Source: Nitrospirae bacterium GWC2_56_14
GTDB taxonomy: Bacteria; Nitrospirota; UBA9217
DNA: 5,385 nt
Direction: 5' to 3'
NCBI GenBank assembly: GCA_001803705.1
Contig: MHDY01000019.1
Span: forward strand, 1 to 5,385
The notes beneath the pieces were generated by a model. It searched no databases. It was not told where the DNA came from and worked only from the letters and a program-made list of their open reading frames with translations. The translations under genes and the position numbers were made by a program. Shown here in pieces: positions 5,203-5,385 of the stretch (positions are counted from its first letter, which is position 1; each line of letters starts with the position of its first letter).

Positions 5203-5385
5203 ATGGCACAAAGCACTACCAAGAAAAAGCCAGTGGCAGCAATGATCGTTATGGGAGTCATTTCCGTAGCGCTCTATGCGACCCTGCTGCTGAAGCAGGA
5301 CGTGATCAACAGCACCTTCGCCCAGGGGGGATGGTTTGCGCTGTTGCCGATCATCACCGCATTCGTGTTCTCGTATTTTCACGGC
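5203..5385 (+). CDS. Small inner-membrane protein, N-terminal part (runs off the window)
   Basis: An open frame begins at an ATG with an excellent ribosome site (AAGGAGG, 5189-5195, 7 nt spacing) and stays open to the right edge, giving 61 visible residues. A lysine-rich N-terminus (TTKKKP, 5-10) is followed by a membrane segment at about 11-30 (VAAMIVMGVISVALYATLLL). A short polar loop (KQDVINSTFAQGG) and a second membrane segment at about 44-59 (WFALLPIITAFVFSYF) come next, ending in HG. Positive charges at the N-terminus suggest a cytoplasmic N-terminus. The pattern recalls, from memory and with low confidence, small membrane proteins found next to TauE/SafE-type anion exporters in related bacteria. 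The next gene is not visible to test this. It probably continues the operon of the small protein and the Usp-like gene, although the 101-bp gap allows a separate promoter. Confidence 0.8.
   Translation, partial: MAQSTTKKKPVAAMIVMGVISVALYATLLLKQDVINSTFAQGGWFALLPIITAFVFSYFHG

Noticed and set aside
4838..5261. Minus-strand open frames opposite the Usp-like gene and into the following gap
   Set aside because: They cross the tandem repeat and the ribosome site of the next gene, have no motif, and conflict with the well-supported plus-strand genes.

Overview
The window comes from a moderately GC-rich Gram-negative-type bacterium. The gene style fits Nitrospirota or the former Deltaproteobacteria: NtrB-like kinases, AAA+ regulators, Usp-like proteins and gaps full of short palindromic repeats. 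That placement is inference from style; no marker gene is present.

Layout. The left three quarters is read leftward (minus strand) in the order Lon-REC hybrid protease (2145-4139), membrane histidine kinase (409-1914), response regulator (1-283, cut by the window edge). The right quarter is read rightward: a 58-residue protein (4396-4572), a divergent universal-stress-like protein (4598-5101), and the start of a small membrane protein (5203-5385, cut by the edge). A 256-bp divergent promoter region (4140-4395) separates the two groups. The three gaps between co-directional genes at 284-408, 1915-2144 and 5102-5202 each hold a palindromic or tandem repeat.

The most unusual object is the protease. 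It is a Lon-family enzyme with intact ATPase motifs and an intact Ser/Lys catalytic dyad. It lacks the usual N-terminal substrate-recognition domain. A complete phosphoacceptor (REC) domain is spliced between the helical segment and Walker A, so the REC sits inside the Lon fold and not at an end. This REC is about half identical, by hand count, to the REC of the response regulator two genes downstream, so the two are probably paralogous and may share the kinase encoded between them.

Working model (inference). The kinase senses a signal through a helical periplasmic domain. It phosphorylates the stand-alone regulator, giving transcriptional output if that protein is NtrC-like as its REC suggests. 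It may also phosphorylate the REC inside the protease, giving proteolytic output. The divergent operon encodes two proteins sharing an N-terminal motif with the core FAEEG, plus a membrane protein. It may be the regulated target, or a source of protease clients or adaptors. Its promoter region contains a candidate sigma-54 site overlapping a candidate sigma-70 site, with a repeated TGTTATC motif just upstream.
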